This document shows positions 26,286-34,379 of a DNA stretch of 64,000 nt, piece after piece; position 1 is the stretch's first letter, and each line of letters starts with the position of its first letter. Under the pieces are notes generated by a model. It was given only the letters and a program-made list of their open reading frames with translations, made no database searches and was not told the DNA's origin. Location of the stretch: positions 1 through 64,000 of the forward strand of contig JAEYRV010000027.1 of the NCBI GenBank assembly GCA_023435305.1, in the 5' to 3' direction. The DNA is from Bacillota bacterium (lineage in GTDB: Bacteria; Bacillota; Clostridia; Acetivibrionales; DTU013). The translations under genes were made by a program, and so were the position numbers.

Positions 26286-26606
26286 ATGGCAAATGGTTTT
26301 AACAAAAAAATGACTGAGCTCCTTGGAAAGATGGATGATAAGGTGCTTACAGCTAAAATAAACGCAGCCATTGAAATGCTGAAGAACGGCGACCATGATG
26401 AACTGGCAAAAAAGCTGAACAAGGTAGATAAAAACGAGATACTGGAAAAGTTAAATGAAATAGATGATGAAAAAATAAAGGAGCTTAAGCTGAACAAAGC
26501 CGAACTGCAGCAGAAAATGAGCAACATAGATCTTAATGCAGTGCAAAAGCTGCTTGGCGAAAATGGTTCCGAAATAATGGGCAAAATTAAAGACATTATT
26601 AAATAA
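26286..26606 (+). CDS. Small helical, charged protein
   Basis: The 106-residue protein is almost entirely charged helix (KMTELLGKMDDKV, then repeating LNKVDKNEILEKLNEIDDEKIKEL), suggesting a coiled coil, and ends MGKIKDIIK. The ATG at 26286 has a strong GGAGG site 9 nt upstream. A longer frame beginning at 26145 lies inside the previous gene and lacks one. It is part of the plus-strand run leading to sleB. Function unknown. Confidence 0.75.
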   Translation: MANGFNKKMTELLGKMDDKVLTAKINAAIEMLKNGDHDELAKKLNKVDKNEILEKLNEIDDEKIKELKLNKAELQQKMSNIDLNAVQKLLGENGSEIMGKIKDIIK

Positions 26607-26649
26607 AAAGTGAATATATTATTATTGCTTGGGGTTGGAGGAAAGATGT

Positions 26650-27087
26650 ATGAGTGACGATCTTAGCAAGAAGGTTCAGCAAATAGCACAGATGCTGGGG
26701 CAAGACGACGTGCCTGACAATGTGAAGGAACTAGTTGCTCTGATCGCATCCTCACTTAAGGGGGACAGTCCTTCTCAAGGGGACAGTCCCTCCGAGCATG
26801 GCAGTTCTCCCGAGGGTGAAGGGGACAGTCCTCATCAGCAAAATCATCCAAGCCAGAACAGCTCAGACAGTGAAATAAATAGCTATGCTCCAACTCTCAG
26901 CAATGAAATGCTTGATACTGCGAAAAACGCACTCAGAAACATAAATTCAACGAATGACCCACGAATCAATCTGCTAAACGCAATAAAGCCATTCATGAAC
27001 AATAAGCGTCAGAGAAAAATCGGCAGCTGTATACAACTGCTGCAAATAGCAGGGTTGAGCAGGATGTTGAATGAGAAGGAAAAATAG
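26650..27087 (+). CDS. Small protein with a repeat-encoded GDSPS linker
   Basis: The 145-residue protein has an N-terminal helix (DDLSKKVQQIAQMLGQDDVPDNVKEL is split here only for description) and a C-terminal helical part (LSNEMLDTAKNALRNI; LLNAIKPFMNNKRQRK). Between them, residues about 37-63 are GDSPSQ, GDSPSE, HGSSPE and GEGDSPHQ, encoded by three perfect and one degraded copy of the GGGGACAGTCC repeat. The ATG at 26650 has a TTGGAGG site, better than an ATG at 26629 or 26647. The two ends look like a conserved clostridial small protein, and the middle looks like repeat insertion. Confidence 0.8.
   Translation: MSDDLSKKVQQIAQMLGQDDVPDNVKELVALIASSLKGDSPSQGDSPSEHGSSPEGEGDSPHQQNHPSQNSSDSEINSYAPTLSNEMLDTAKNALRNINSTNDPRINLLNAIKPFMNNKRQRKIGSCIQLLQIAGLSRMLNEKEK
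26761..26834 (+). repeat. In-frame repeat cluster inside the gene at 26650
   Basis: GGGGACAGTCC at 26761, 26779 and 26821, with a degenerate GGCAGTTCTCC between. Spacings are 18 and 42 nt, both multiples of three, so every copy is read in the same frame as G-D-S-P. Confidence 0.9.
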
Positions 27088-27100
27088 GCGAGGTGACGTG

Positions 27101-27430
27101 ATGCCGTATAAGAGACCGATAAATAATTTCAAGAAGTACATACCTCGATTCCATAATCCAAGTCCACAATACTCAATAAAATCCGCCGGTTCATATACTC
27201 ACCATGAATCGGATTTCTTCGGCATACCTCTTCCAAATGAAAAGGAAATCCAGCCAGGCAGTGATTTCGATACTCGGAAAGGACTGTCCCTCTCAGGTGT
27301 CATCAGGTATATCCAAAACCATATCAAAATCGAGGAAATAATACTTCTCGGGTTAATTGTACTGATTCTGGATGAATCATTCGAAGATGACCTTCTTTTG
27401 ATCATACTTATCTACATACTCCTTTTCTGA
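27101..27430 (+). CDS. Small protein with hydrophobic C terminus
   Basis: The 109-residue protein has a polar, Pro- and Tyr-rich N-terminal half and a C-terminal pair of hydrophobic stretches (EEIILLGLIVLILDE and DLLLIILIYILLF) resembling the hydrophobic blocks of the 64-residue protein at 25628. The ATG at 27101 has a GAGGTGA site and lies 13 nt after the preceding stop codon. A reverse-orientation repeat copy encodes RKGLSLSG (about 27280-27297). Function unknown. Confidence 0.75.
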   Translation: MPYKRPINNFKKYIPRFHNPSPQYSIKSAGSYTHHESDFFGIPLPNEKEIQPGSDFDTRKGLSLSGVIRYIQNHIKIEEIILLGLIVLILDESFEDDLLLIILIYILLF

Positions 27431-27493
27431 ATAAATTTAATAATAATACAAAAAATAATCTAGCCATGTAATCAAAAGAAAAGAGGAATAACA

Positions 27494-28186
27494 ATGCGAA
27501 AAAGAACAGCATTTCTTATTCTTGCTACTGTTATAATTGTTTTTGTATTATTCAACTATATACAAATATTGGACACGCTAAATAAAAGTATTACTGCACT
27601 TTCGGGCTACGGCTCTACTGGAGAGGAAGTCAAAAATATACAAAAGCGGTTGTCAGACTGGGGATATTATAACGGTTCTGTGGACGGTATGTATGGCTAC
27701 CAGACATATAGTGCCGTCAGAAGTTTTCAAGCAAAACACGGGCTAGCCGTGGATGGAATAGCCGGGCCCCAGACGCTCGCCGCGCTTGGTCTTCCAAGCG
27801 GTCAGCAGGCAGGCGGCGGTGGCGGCACAAGTGATTCAAGAGACTTGAATTTATTGGCAAGGATAATCCACGGAGAAGCTCGGGGTGAACCATATGTAGG
27901 GCAGGTCGCCATAGGAGCTGTTGTGCTCAACCGCGTCAGAGATTCCCGGTTCCCAAACACTATTGCCGGCGTAATATACCAGCCTGGTGCTTTTGATGCC
28001 GTATATGACGGGCAAATCAACCTTGAGCCGGATAACAGCGCTTATAATGCGGCCCGTGACGCTCTCAACGGCTGGGACCCGACCTATGGATGCATCTACT
28101 ACTATAATCCGGCTACTGCTACAAGTTCATGGATTTGGTCCAGACAAATAGTTCTCAAAATCGGAAAACACAACTTTGCAATATAA
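27494..28186 (+). CDS. sleB: Cell wall hydrolase, SleB-type spore cortex-lytic enzyme
   Basis: The 230-residue protein has an N-terminal membrane/signal segment (about residues 7-24), a peptidoglycan-binding domain (about 40-98, GEEVKNIQKRLSDWGYYNG and DGIAGPQTLAALGL), a Gly-rich linker, and a SleB/Hydrolase_2 catalytic domain (about 115-230, LARIIHGEARGEPYVGQVAIG with the likely catalytic Glu, then LNRVRDSRFP). SleB degrades cortex muramic-delta-lactam peptidoglycan during germination. The domain order matches Bacillus SleB, but the YpeB partner is not next to it. An AAGAGG site precedes the ATG. Confidence 0.9.
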   Translation: MRKRTAFLILATVIIVFVLFNYIQILDTLNKSITALSGYGSTGEEVKNIQKRLSDWGYYNGSVDGMYGYQTYSAVRSFQAKHGLAVDGIAGPQTLAALGLPSGQQAGGGGGTSDSRDLNLLARIIHGEARGEPYVGQVAIGAVVLNRVRDSRFPNTIAGVIYQPGAFDAVYDGQINLEPDNSAYNAARDALNGWDPTYGCIYYYNPATATSSWIWSRQIVLKIGKHNFAI

Positions 28187-28252
28187 TGGCAGCTATATTT
28201 AAAATGTTTTCCGTACTAACCAAGCCTATGGGGACACTTCTATCTGGTTTTC

Positions 28253-28312
28253 GACCATAGTACGATATTCGTGGGACACTTCTTTCAAGAGTGCGCCCAT
28301 AATACTATGGTC
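28253..28312. repeat. Inverted repeat with repeat-like GGGACACTTCT elements
   Basis: GACCATAGTA (28253-28262) and TACTATGGTC (28303-28312) are perfect 10-bp inverted repeats. Two variant repeat cores, GGGGACACTTCT (about 28230) and GGGACACTTCT (about 28273), lie beside and inside them. It sits between sleB and the convergent membrane-protein gene and could act as a terminator. Confidence 0.6.
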
Positions 28313-28350
28313 AAGGTAACTTCATTCCAGCGGCCGACTATAGTAAAACA

Positions 28351-29181
28351 TCATTGTATCTCTATTGGAATTCGAGAACTGTCCCTGAAAGTTTTCACAA
28401 GGTAAACGGCCAGGGTTGTAAAATAGCATGTAGTAAATATCCATCCTGTAATATACCTGAAAACCTGATTGTCGATCAAATAAACAATAAACAATCCTGC
28501 TGCCAAAATAACATCAAAAATCAGCAGGCCTATGGCAATTTTCCAGAAACAGCGGTCAGCAGCCGCCTTGCCTGCCATAAAGGGCCTCTCTGAGGCTGTA
28601 AGAGTGGTAATATACCACATGTATGAATATATAGTGTAGAATGAAAGACCGAGAAAATGTACGCAAATTGTCAATACATCAATAAAAACTGCCGCCAGCA
28701 TCAAATTGGGCTTGGAAAAGAGTGCGACCCTGGTAATGACAATAGCCGGTACAGATGATACCAATACGAATATGCCAAGTATTACAGTGAAAAATGTAGA
28801 TCTTACCGATAATAGAAAGAATTTTAAGAAATACTTTCTAATGCCTATAAGAAATAAATGTCTTGTTTTCGGATTTTTTGTTAAGCCATCATTCACAGTG
28901 AGCAAATATCCCGGAAGCAACAGTCCAACAACAACAGAAACAAATAAAATCAAAACCGCTGAGACAATTAGAATTATAGGTACATTCTCAGGCTCGATAA
29001 GCATCTGTATAACTGCCAGAACGCTGTCAATAAAACTTCCTCCTGTCATATTTACTATACCAATAACCATTGCCATAACTGGTATGAAAATATTTAGTAC
29101 CGCGAGCACTAACATAATAATGCCTATTGTTATTATAATAAACGGTTGTTTTATGACAGCCTCCACAGTTGTCCTAATCAT
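28351..29181 (-). CDS. Multi-pass membrane protein
   Basis: The 276-residue protein has about six hydrophobic segments (near residues 15-40, 65-90, 120-145, 155-180, 210-235, 240-262) and little else, fitting a six-helix membrane protein like the DUF4013-type families. The ATG at 29181 has an AAGGA site; the TTG three codons earlier is too close to it. The C-terminal FRDSSRIPIEIQ is encoded by a repeat copy. Function unknown. Confidence 0.7.
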   Translation of the reverse strand: MIRTTVEAVIKQPFIIITIGIIMLVLAVLNIFIPVMAMVIGIVNMTGGSFIDSVLAVIQMLIEPENVPIILIVSAVLILFVSVVVGLLLPGYLLTVNDGLTKNPKTRHLFLIGIRKYFLKFFLLSVRSTFFTVILGIFVLVSSVPAIVITRVALFSKPNLMLAAVFIDVLTICVHFLGLSFYTIYSYMWYITTLTASERPFMAGKAAADRCFWKIAIGLLIFDVILAAGLFIVYLIDNQVFRYITGWIFTTCYFTTLAVYLVKTFRDSSRIPIEIQ

Positions 29182-29436
29182 TTCGATCAATTCCTTCTTT
29201 CAAAATACGAATAAATTCAACAAATAATCATCTTCTATCAAACATTACGATTCAATATTTACTATATAATCAAACTGTATGATTACCATTATAACATTAC
29301 GGTTTAAAGAAAATAATTCAGTTTTGCCAAACATTTCTTCTTTCATAATTGTTTCAACGAGGCAGGTGATATTCCCTCACCATTCTCTTTCGATTGCACA
29401 AAAAAAAATGTGAAATAAAACCGGTACCAACCTCTG

Positions 29437-31590
29437 TCAAACACCTTTCATACTAAGGCTTATCCTTTTCCTTTCACTATCGACAGACAAGACCCTGACT
29501 TTTACAATATCACCAACAGAAACAACATCCATGGGACTTCTCACAAATTTGTCTGCCAGTTCCGATATGTGGACCAAACCGTCCTGATGCACGCCGATAT
29601 CGACAAATGCGCCAAAATCAGCTACATTTCTCACAGTACCTGTAAGTACCATTCCTTGTTTGAGGTCTGCAATATCAAGGACATCTGTCAGCAATACCGG
29701 CTTAGGGAGTTCATCTCTGGGATCTCTGCCGGGCTTCAGCAATTCACTGATAATGTCGCGCAATGTCGGCACACCAACACCGATAGCCTCAGCGATCGAT
29801 GTTATTCCCTTCCCTTCGACTTCCTTAGCCAAATTTCCCAGTTTCTTTTCCTTTACATCATCGAGTGAATAGCCCATGATATTTAGCAATTTTTCAGCCG
29901 CACTATATGATTCCGGATGAACAGAAGTGTTGTCCAATATACTTGCACCGCCATGTATCCGCAAGAATCCTGCACACTGCTCAAAGGCCTTGTCGCCAAG
30001 TTTTTTTACCTTTTTCAACTCTTTTCTGCTTTTAAAGCGGCCTATCGACTCTCTGTATTCAACAATATTCTTCGCAACAGAAGCATTTACACCCGATACA
30101 TATGAAAGCAAAGACGGCGATGCTGTATTTAGATCGACACCTACGCTATTTACACAGTCCTCAACTACACCGCCCAAGGTCTCGCTGAGCCTCTTTTGGT
30201 TCATATCATGCTGATATTGGCCCACACCAATCGCTTTCGGATCGATTTTTACCAGTTCTGCAAGCGGATCCTGGAGCCTTCTGGCAATTGACACAGCACT
30301 TCTCAACGAAACGTCAAACTCGGGAAATTCTTCTGCGCCAAGCTTCGAAGCTGAGTACACAGATGCCCCGGCTTCACTTACCACCATATAATAGAGCTTT
30401 CTGTCGATTTTTTTTAATGTATTTGCGACAAATATTTCTGACTCCTTTGAGGCCGTTCCATTTCCTATGGAAATAATATCTACATGGTACTTCTCCAGCA
30501 AATGAAGTATGGTTTTCTCAGATTCCTCGATTTTGTTTTGCGGCGGCGTCGGATAAATCACAGTAGTTGCCAATACCTTTCCGGTGTCATCAACTACAGC
30601 TATCTTGCAGCCTGTTCTGTATGCAGGATCCAGGGCAAGCACCACCCTTCCCTTCACCGGCGGCTGCAGAAGCAGATTCCTCAAGTTTTCCGCGAACACC
30701 TTCATTGCTTGTTCTCCAGCTGATTCTGTAAGCTCATTTCGAACTTCATTTTCTATTGAAGGAGCAATCAGCCGTTTATATGAATCTTCAACAGCTCGTT
30801 CAACATATACTGATGTGATAGAACTGTCCCTCTTCAAATTGATGGCTTTAAGTGACGCAAGCACCAATTCCTCCGGCACCTCTATGCTCACCTGCAGAAA
30901 CTCTTCCTTTTCGCCTCTGTTAATCGCAAGGATCCTGTGCTTTGCGACCTTTGCTACAGGTTCCCGGAAATCGTAATACATTCTGTACACAGAATCCTCT
31001 TCCTTCAATGCCTTTGAAACAAGCATTCCATGTCTGTAGAATATATCCCTGACAGCCTTTCTGTTTACGGCATTGTCAGAAATGTCTTCGGCAATAATAT
31101 CCATGGCACCGGCTAGCGCTTCATCAATATTATTTACACCCTTGGCTATATCAATAAATTTCCCGGCTAAGTTTACTATGTCGCCTGATTTGATATTCTG
31201 GCTGAAAAGTATAACAGCCAGCTCCTCCAGCCCCTTTTCCCTGGCAATGGAAGCACGTGTCCTTCTCTTTGGCTTGAATGGCCTGTAAATATCCTCGATC
31301 TCCTGCATACTTTTGCTCTTGTCAAGAACAGAGGAGATCTCCGCAGTCATTTTCCCCTGCTCATCGATCAACCTTCTTACGTCTTCTCTTCTGCCTTCAA
31401 GATTCCTCAGATAAACCAGTCTTTCGTGAAGTTCTCTGAGTACCTGATCATTCAATTCACCTGTCTGTTCTTTTCTGTATCTGGCAATAAACGGTATTGT
31501 GCAGCCTTCATCAACAAGCTTTATTGTATTTTGAACCTGAAAAGGCTTAAGGCTAAATTCCTGTATAAGTTGCGCCGCAATATCAGCCAT
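29437..31590 (-). CDS. tex: Tex-family RNA-binding transcription accessory protein
   Basis: The 717-residue protein is full length for Tex. The N-terminal Tex helical domain (FSLKPFQVQNTIKLVDEGCTIPFIARYRKE in pieces, about residues 12-42) precedes an YqgF/RNase H-like domain (ALDPAYRTGCKIAVVD, about 326-341), helix-hairpin-helix units (LLSYVSGVNASVAKNIVEYR, about 495-515) and an S1 RNA-binding domain (about 645-717). Tex proteins bind nucleic acid and affect gene expression and stress tolerance. A repeat copy encodes KRDSSIT in a variable loop (about 30825). Confidence 0.95.
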   Translation of the reverse strand: MADIAAQLIQEFSLKPFQVQNTIKLVDEGCTIPFIARYRKEQTGELNDQVLRELHERLVYLRNLEGRREDVRRLIDEQGKMTAEISSVLDKSKSMQEIEDIYRPFKPKRRTRASIAREKGLEELAVILFSQNIKSGDIVNLAGKFIDIAKGVNNIDEALAGAMDIIAEDISDNAVNRKAVRDIFYRHGMLVSKALKEEDSVYRMYYDFREPVAKVAKHRILAINRGEKEEFLQVSIEVPEELVLASLKAINLKRDSSITSVYVERAVEDSYKRLIAPSIENEVRNELTESAGEQAMKVFAENLRNLLLQPPVKGRVVLALDPAYRTGCKIAVVDDTGKVLATTVIYPTPPQNKIEESEKTILHLLEKYHVDIISIGNGTASKESEIFVANTLKKIDRKLYYMVVSEAGASVYSASKLGAEEFPEFDVSLRSAVSIARRLQDPLAELVKIDPKAIGVGQYQHDMNQKRLSETLGGVVEDCVNSVGVDLNTASPSLLSYVSGVNASVAKNIVEYRESIGRFKSRKELKKVKKLGDKAFEQCAGFLRIHGGASILDNTSVHPESYSAAEKLLNIMGYSLDDVKEKKLGNLAKEVEGKGITSIAEAIGVGVPTLRDIISELLKPGRDPRDELPKPVLLTDVLDIADLKQGMVLTGTVRNVADFGAFVDIGVHQDGLVHISELADKFVRSPMDVVSVGDIVKVRVLSVDSERKRISLSMKGV

Positions 31591-31640
31591 TCTTCCACCC
31601 CTTTTTTATGTGCAAATATTTGTGCATACCTGCGCGCTCT

Positions 31641-32432
31641 TTAGAGCACTTTACCAAGCTCGTACAGTGACTCGAATACATAATCCGGTTTAACGGAGGA
31701 TTTTTCGATGTCACCTCGGGCGGTCTCTCCCGATAATACAAGTATGCCTGTAATTCCGTTGTTTACACCTACCGCAATATCCGTATAAAGCCTGTCTCCG
31801 ACAAAAGCCATTTCATTGCTGTTCCTGCCTGTAAGCAGCTTAATCATATCCACAGTATCCTTGAAGGGCTTGCCCAGGTAACGCGGCTTGATGCCTGTTG
31901 AAGCCTCAACCAGCGCACACATCGCTCCGCAGTCAGGTATGAAGCCATCCTCCGTTGGACAGTTCAAATCAAGATGGGTAGCGATAAAAACCGCACCATT
32001 CCTGATAAAAGTACAAGCCCTCTCAATTTTCTCATATGTAAGCGTAGTATCAAATCCCAACACAACAATATCAGGATCGTGCTGCGTCAGCTTTATGCCT
32101 CCGTCAATAAAGCTCTGTTCCAGGAGGCCTGTCCCCACAAGATAAACAGATGCGCCATTATAGTTTTCTCTGAGGAATCTGATTGTGACATCGCCTGAAG
32201 TAACAATAGAACTCTCTTCGACAAAACATCCCATGGCGGCCAGCTTTTGCTTATAAAACTGTCGTGTGCGGGATGAATTATTTGTAAAAAAAATGAAATC
32301 TACGTCCTTTTGCCTGAGCCTTTCCAAAAACTCCAATGATCCTGGAATCAGCTTGTCACCTAAATAAAATGTCCCATCCATATCCAATATGAATAGCTTC
32401 TTTTTCTTTAATTCGTCAAATTGTTCAGACAT
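31641..32432 (-). CDS. HAD-IIA family phosphatase (NagD/AraL-like)
   Basis: The 263-residue protein has the HAD nucleophile motif FILDMDGTFYLG (about residues 14-25), motif II TNNSS (about 52-56), and motif IV region FVGDRLYTDIAVG (about 206-218), with the class II cap of NagD/AraL phosphatases. It lies 33 nt downstream of a glycerol-1-phosphate dehydrogenase gene on the same strand, as AraL and AraM are paired in Bacillus. The substrate may therefore be a phosphorylated glycerol derivative, which is inference. A GGGGACAGGCC repeat is in frame at VGTGLLEQ. Confidence 0.9.
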   Translation of the reverse strand: MSEQFDELKKKKLFILDMDGTFYLGDKLIPGSLEFLERLRQKDVDFIFFTNNSSRTRQFYKQKLAAMGCFVEESSIVTSGDVTIRFLRENYNGASVYLVGTGLLEQSFIDGGIKLTQHDPDIVVLGFDTTLTYEKIERACTFIRNGAVFIATHLDLNCPTEDGFIPDCGAMCALVEASTGIKPRYLGKPFKDTVDMIKLLTGRNSNEMAFVGDRLYTDIAVGVNNGITGILVLSGETARGDIEKSSVKPDYVFESLYELGKVL

Positions 32433-32465
32433 ACAGCCTCCTGGTGATTGAAAATCAGTAACTGC

Positions 32466-33638
32466 TCAATCATACAGCCTTCTGGCAATAATATCAGTAA
32501 ACTCAGCCAGTCTGCCTTTTTGATCACAATAGCGGAGTATTGTGTATTTATCCCTCATATTCATTGAATTCATCATACTTTCGACAAATAAATCCCGGCT
32601 GACACCCAACTCTCTTGGATTTGTGCAGGATCCTACTTTTTTCAGCAATTGAGTCACATATTCCACTGTCGGATAATCAATACCCTCAGGCAATATTTCC
32701 GACGCAAGCTCATAAAGCATTGCTGTAACCACAGTACCAACGCCAACAGCGTTTCCATGAAGAGGATGCTCCATACCCCACTCAATCGCCCGGACCTCCC
32801 AAAAATGGGCCAGCTGATGTTCTGTGCCTGATGCAGGTCTTGATACACCTACAAGTCCAATTGATATGCCTGTGATGATAAGCGCTTCAATAAGATAGCG
32901 AATAGCTTCCTCATCTCTCCTGGCCAATGTTTCAGAGCTTTCAATACATTTATCGACACCCTTCTGCACCAACTCTGCAATCGTCTCACAATAAAACTCA
33001 TTATTCACTATCCTGGTCAGGTTCCAGTCTGCCAGTGCAGTAAGTTTACCCAGAACATCTCCATACCCGGCCTGTATCATTACAAGCGGGGCATTTCTCA
33101 TTACCGAAATATCTGCAAAAATTGCAGAGGGATAATGACTGTAGTATGTGATTTTCTTCCCGTTTACTATGAGGGGTGATCCAATAGACGCATACCCGTC
33201 CATAGATGGCGCAGTACCAGCAACTGCAAAATCCATACCAGTTCTGAAGCTTACCATCCTTGCAATGTCATTTAGCACACCGGAACCAACTACCAGCATA
33301 AAAGCAGTATCAGGTTCCAGCTCAATCAGTACCCTTCCGATAGAGCGCTCATCAGGGATAAGTGCATGGCTGCCTGTTTCAAATACAAACGATTTCAAGT
33401 TAAAGCCTTCTTGTATTAAATGATTCACAATTGCCTTACCTAAAACGTCATATGTATTTGAATCAGAAAGGACAAAAAGTTTCTTATTTATATACGATCC
33501 GAGGTAATTTGCTACTTCATTCTCAACATTATACCTGACAAGAATTTTATCTATTTCAACAGAGTGCTTCCTTCCACATGTACAATCAAAGGACATACCC
33601 GGCATATTTTCAATCGCTGTATTTAATACATCCGCCAT
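32466..33638 (-). CDS. egsA: sn-Glycerol-1-phosphate dehydrogenase (AraM/EgsA)
   Basis: The 390-residue protein belongs to the iron-containing/glycerol dehydrogenase fold. It has the nucleotide-binding GSGVLNDIARM (about residues 117-127), AVAGTAPSMDGYAS (about 138-151), and the metal ligands in GTEHQLAHFWE (about 269-279) and HGNAVGVG (about 289-296). It reduces dihydroxyacetone phosphate to sn-glycerol-1-phosphate, the stereoisomer used in archaeal lipids. Bacterial AraM homologues make it for other products such as heptaprenylglyceryl phosphate. The HAD phosphatase follows at once, so the two probably act in sequence. Confidence 0.93.
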   Translation of the reverse strand: MADVLNTAIENMPGMSFDCTCGRKHSVEIDKILVRYNVENEVANYLGSYINKKLFVLSDSNTYDVLGKAIVNHLIQEGFNLKSFVFETGSHALIPDERSIGRVLIELEPDTAFMLVVGSGVLNDIARMVSFRTGMDFAVAGTAPSMDGYASIGSPLIVNGKKITYYSHYPSAIFADISVMRNAPLVMIQAGYGDVLGKLTALADWNLTRIVNNEFYCETIAELVQKGVDKCIESSETLARRDEEAIRYLIEALIITGISIGLVGVSRPASGTEHQLAHFWEVRAIEWGMEHPLHGNAVGVGTVVTAMLYELASEILPEGIDYPTVEYVTQLLKKVGSCTNPRELGVSRDLFVESMMNSMNMRDKYTILRYCDQKGRLAEFTDIIARRLYD

Positions 33639-33744
33639 ATCTACACATCCTTATTTATTTCTTCTTATATAGACGCTTATTTAAATACCGTTTAATACCG
33701 TTCCGGCAAATATAACTTTACCACACATGCAAGGCTCTATCAAT

Positions 33745-33776
33745 GGGGACAGTCCTTTATGTGGGGACAGTCCTTC
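33745..33776 (+). repeat. Two direct GGGGACAGTCCTT repeats
   Basis: Copies at 33745 and 33763 spaced 18 bases apart, upstream of egsA. Confidence 0.85.
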
Positions 33777-33869
33777 CGACCTTCTGTAAGAAGCATCTTC
33801 CACGAAATACCCATAAATCAGCAAGACCTTTCAGCCTAGCTCCAATACAGCGACACTTCAACATAAATA

Positions 33870-33935
33870 AAGAACGTAACTTATCACAGTAACACCAAAA
33901 AGTAAAAATTGATTGTTACTGAAGTACACGTTCTT
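33870..33935 (-). repeat. Compound inverted repeat downstream of the 45-codon gene
   Basis: The outer arms AAGAACGT (33870-33877) and ACGTTCTT (33928-33935) enclose inner arms CAGTAACA (33887-33894) and TGTTACTG (33914-33921). Read on the minus strand the structure is followed by TTTATTTATG, so it could terminate the gene at 34009. Confidence 0.7.
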
Positions 33936-34008
33936 GAAAAATTAATATTGATCACCTATCTCAATAGATACACAACTGTCCCTTAAGTAGAGGACTGTCC
34001 CCTCATAA

Positions 34009-34146
34009 TCAGCGGGATTTGCCGCCTTTTGTGTTGACAGACTTCTCGTAACGCCCTTCACCTGCGTTTTCGCCCAGCTGGTCGTTACTGACAGTCGGCT
34101 TTACTTTCTTATCGATATTATTGGATTTATTCTTCTTGCCGGACAT
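34009..34146 (-). CDS. Small basic hydrophilic protein, 45 residues
   Basis: An ATG at 34146 with a near-perfect GGAGGAGAAAT ribosome site opens a 45-codon frame ending TGA. The protein starts MSGKKNKSNNIDKKVKP, contains GENAGEGRYEKS and ends GGKSR; it is highly charged, rich in Lys, Asn and Gly, and lacks hydrophobic segments. Size and composition recall minor small acid-soluble spore proteins and related clostridial peptides, but I cannot assign a family. Seven bases after the stop a GGGGACAGTCC repeat begins (reverse orientation). Confidence 0.75.
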   Translation of the reverse strand: MSGKKNKSNNIDKKVKPTVSNDQLGENAGEGRYEKSVNTKGGKSR

Positions 34147-34379
34147 ATTTCTCCTCCATTCAAATAGTAAATTCTGCACTGAAATAAACTAATACAATAA
34201 CAAATATAATATCTGCAATACCAAGAAATTTATTACTATGTTCAAAAGAAAAAAGTAGGGGACAGTCCTGCCACGTAGTACCAAGATCATAACCCGCAGC
34301 GGCAATTGGTACGACAAGCCATCGAGCCGAGCATTGTCGCCCGGCTGTGAGACACTTGTGAGACAACGATGCACTTACC

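Larger units (their letters stand above)
33639..34008. other. Intergenic region with repeats and a long hairpin
   Basis: The 370-bp gap carries two direct repeat copies (33745-33776), two reverse-orientation copies (about 33975 and 33992) and a compound inverted repeat at 33870-33935. No gene seen. Confidence 0.7.
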
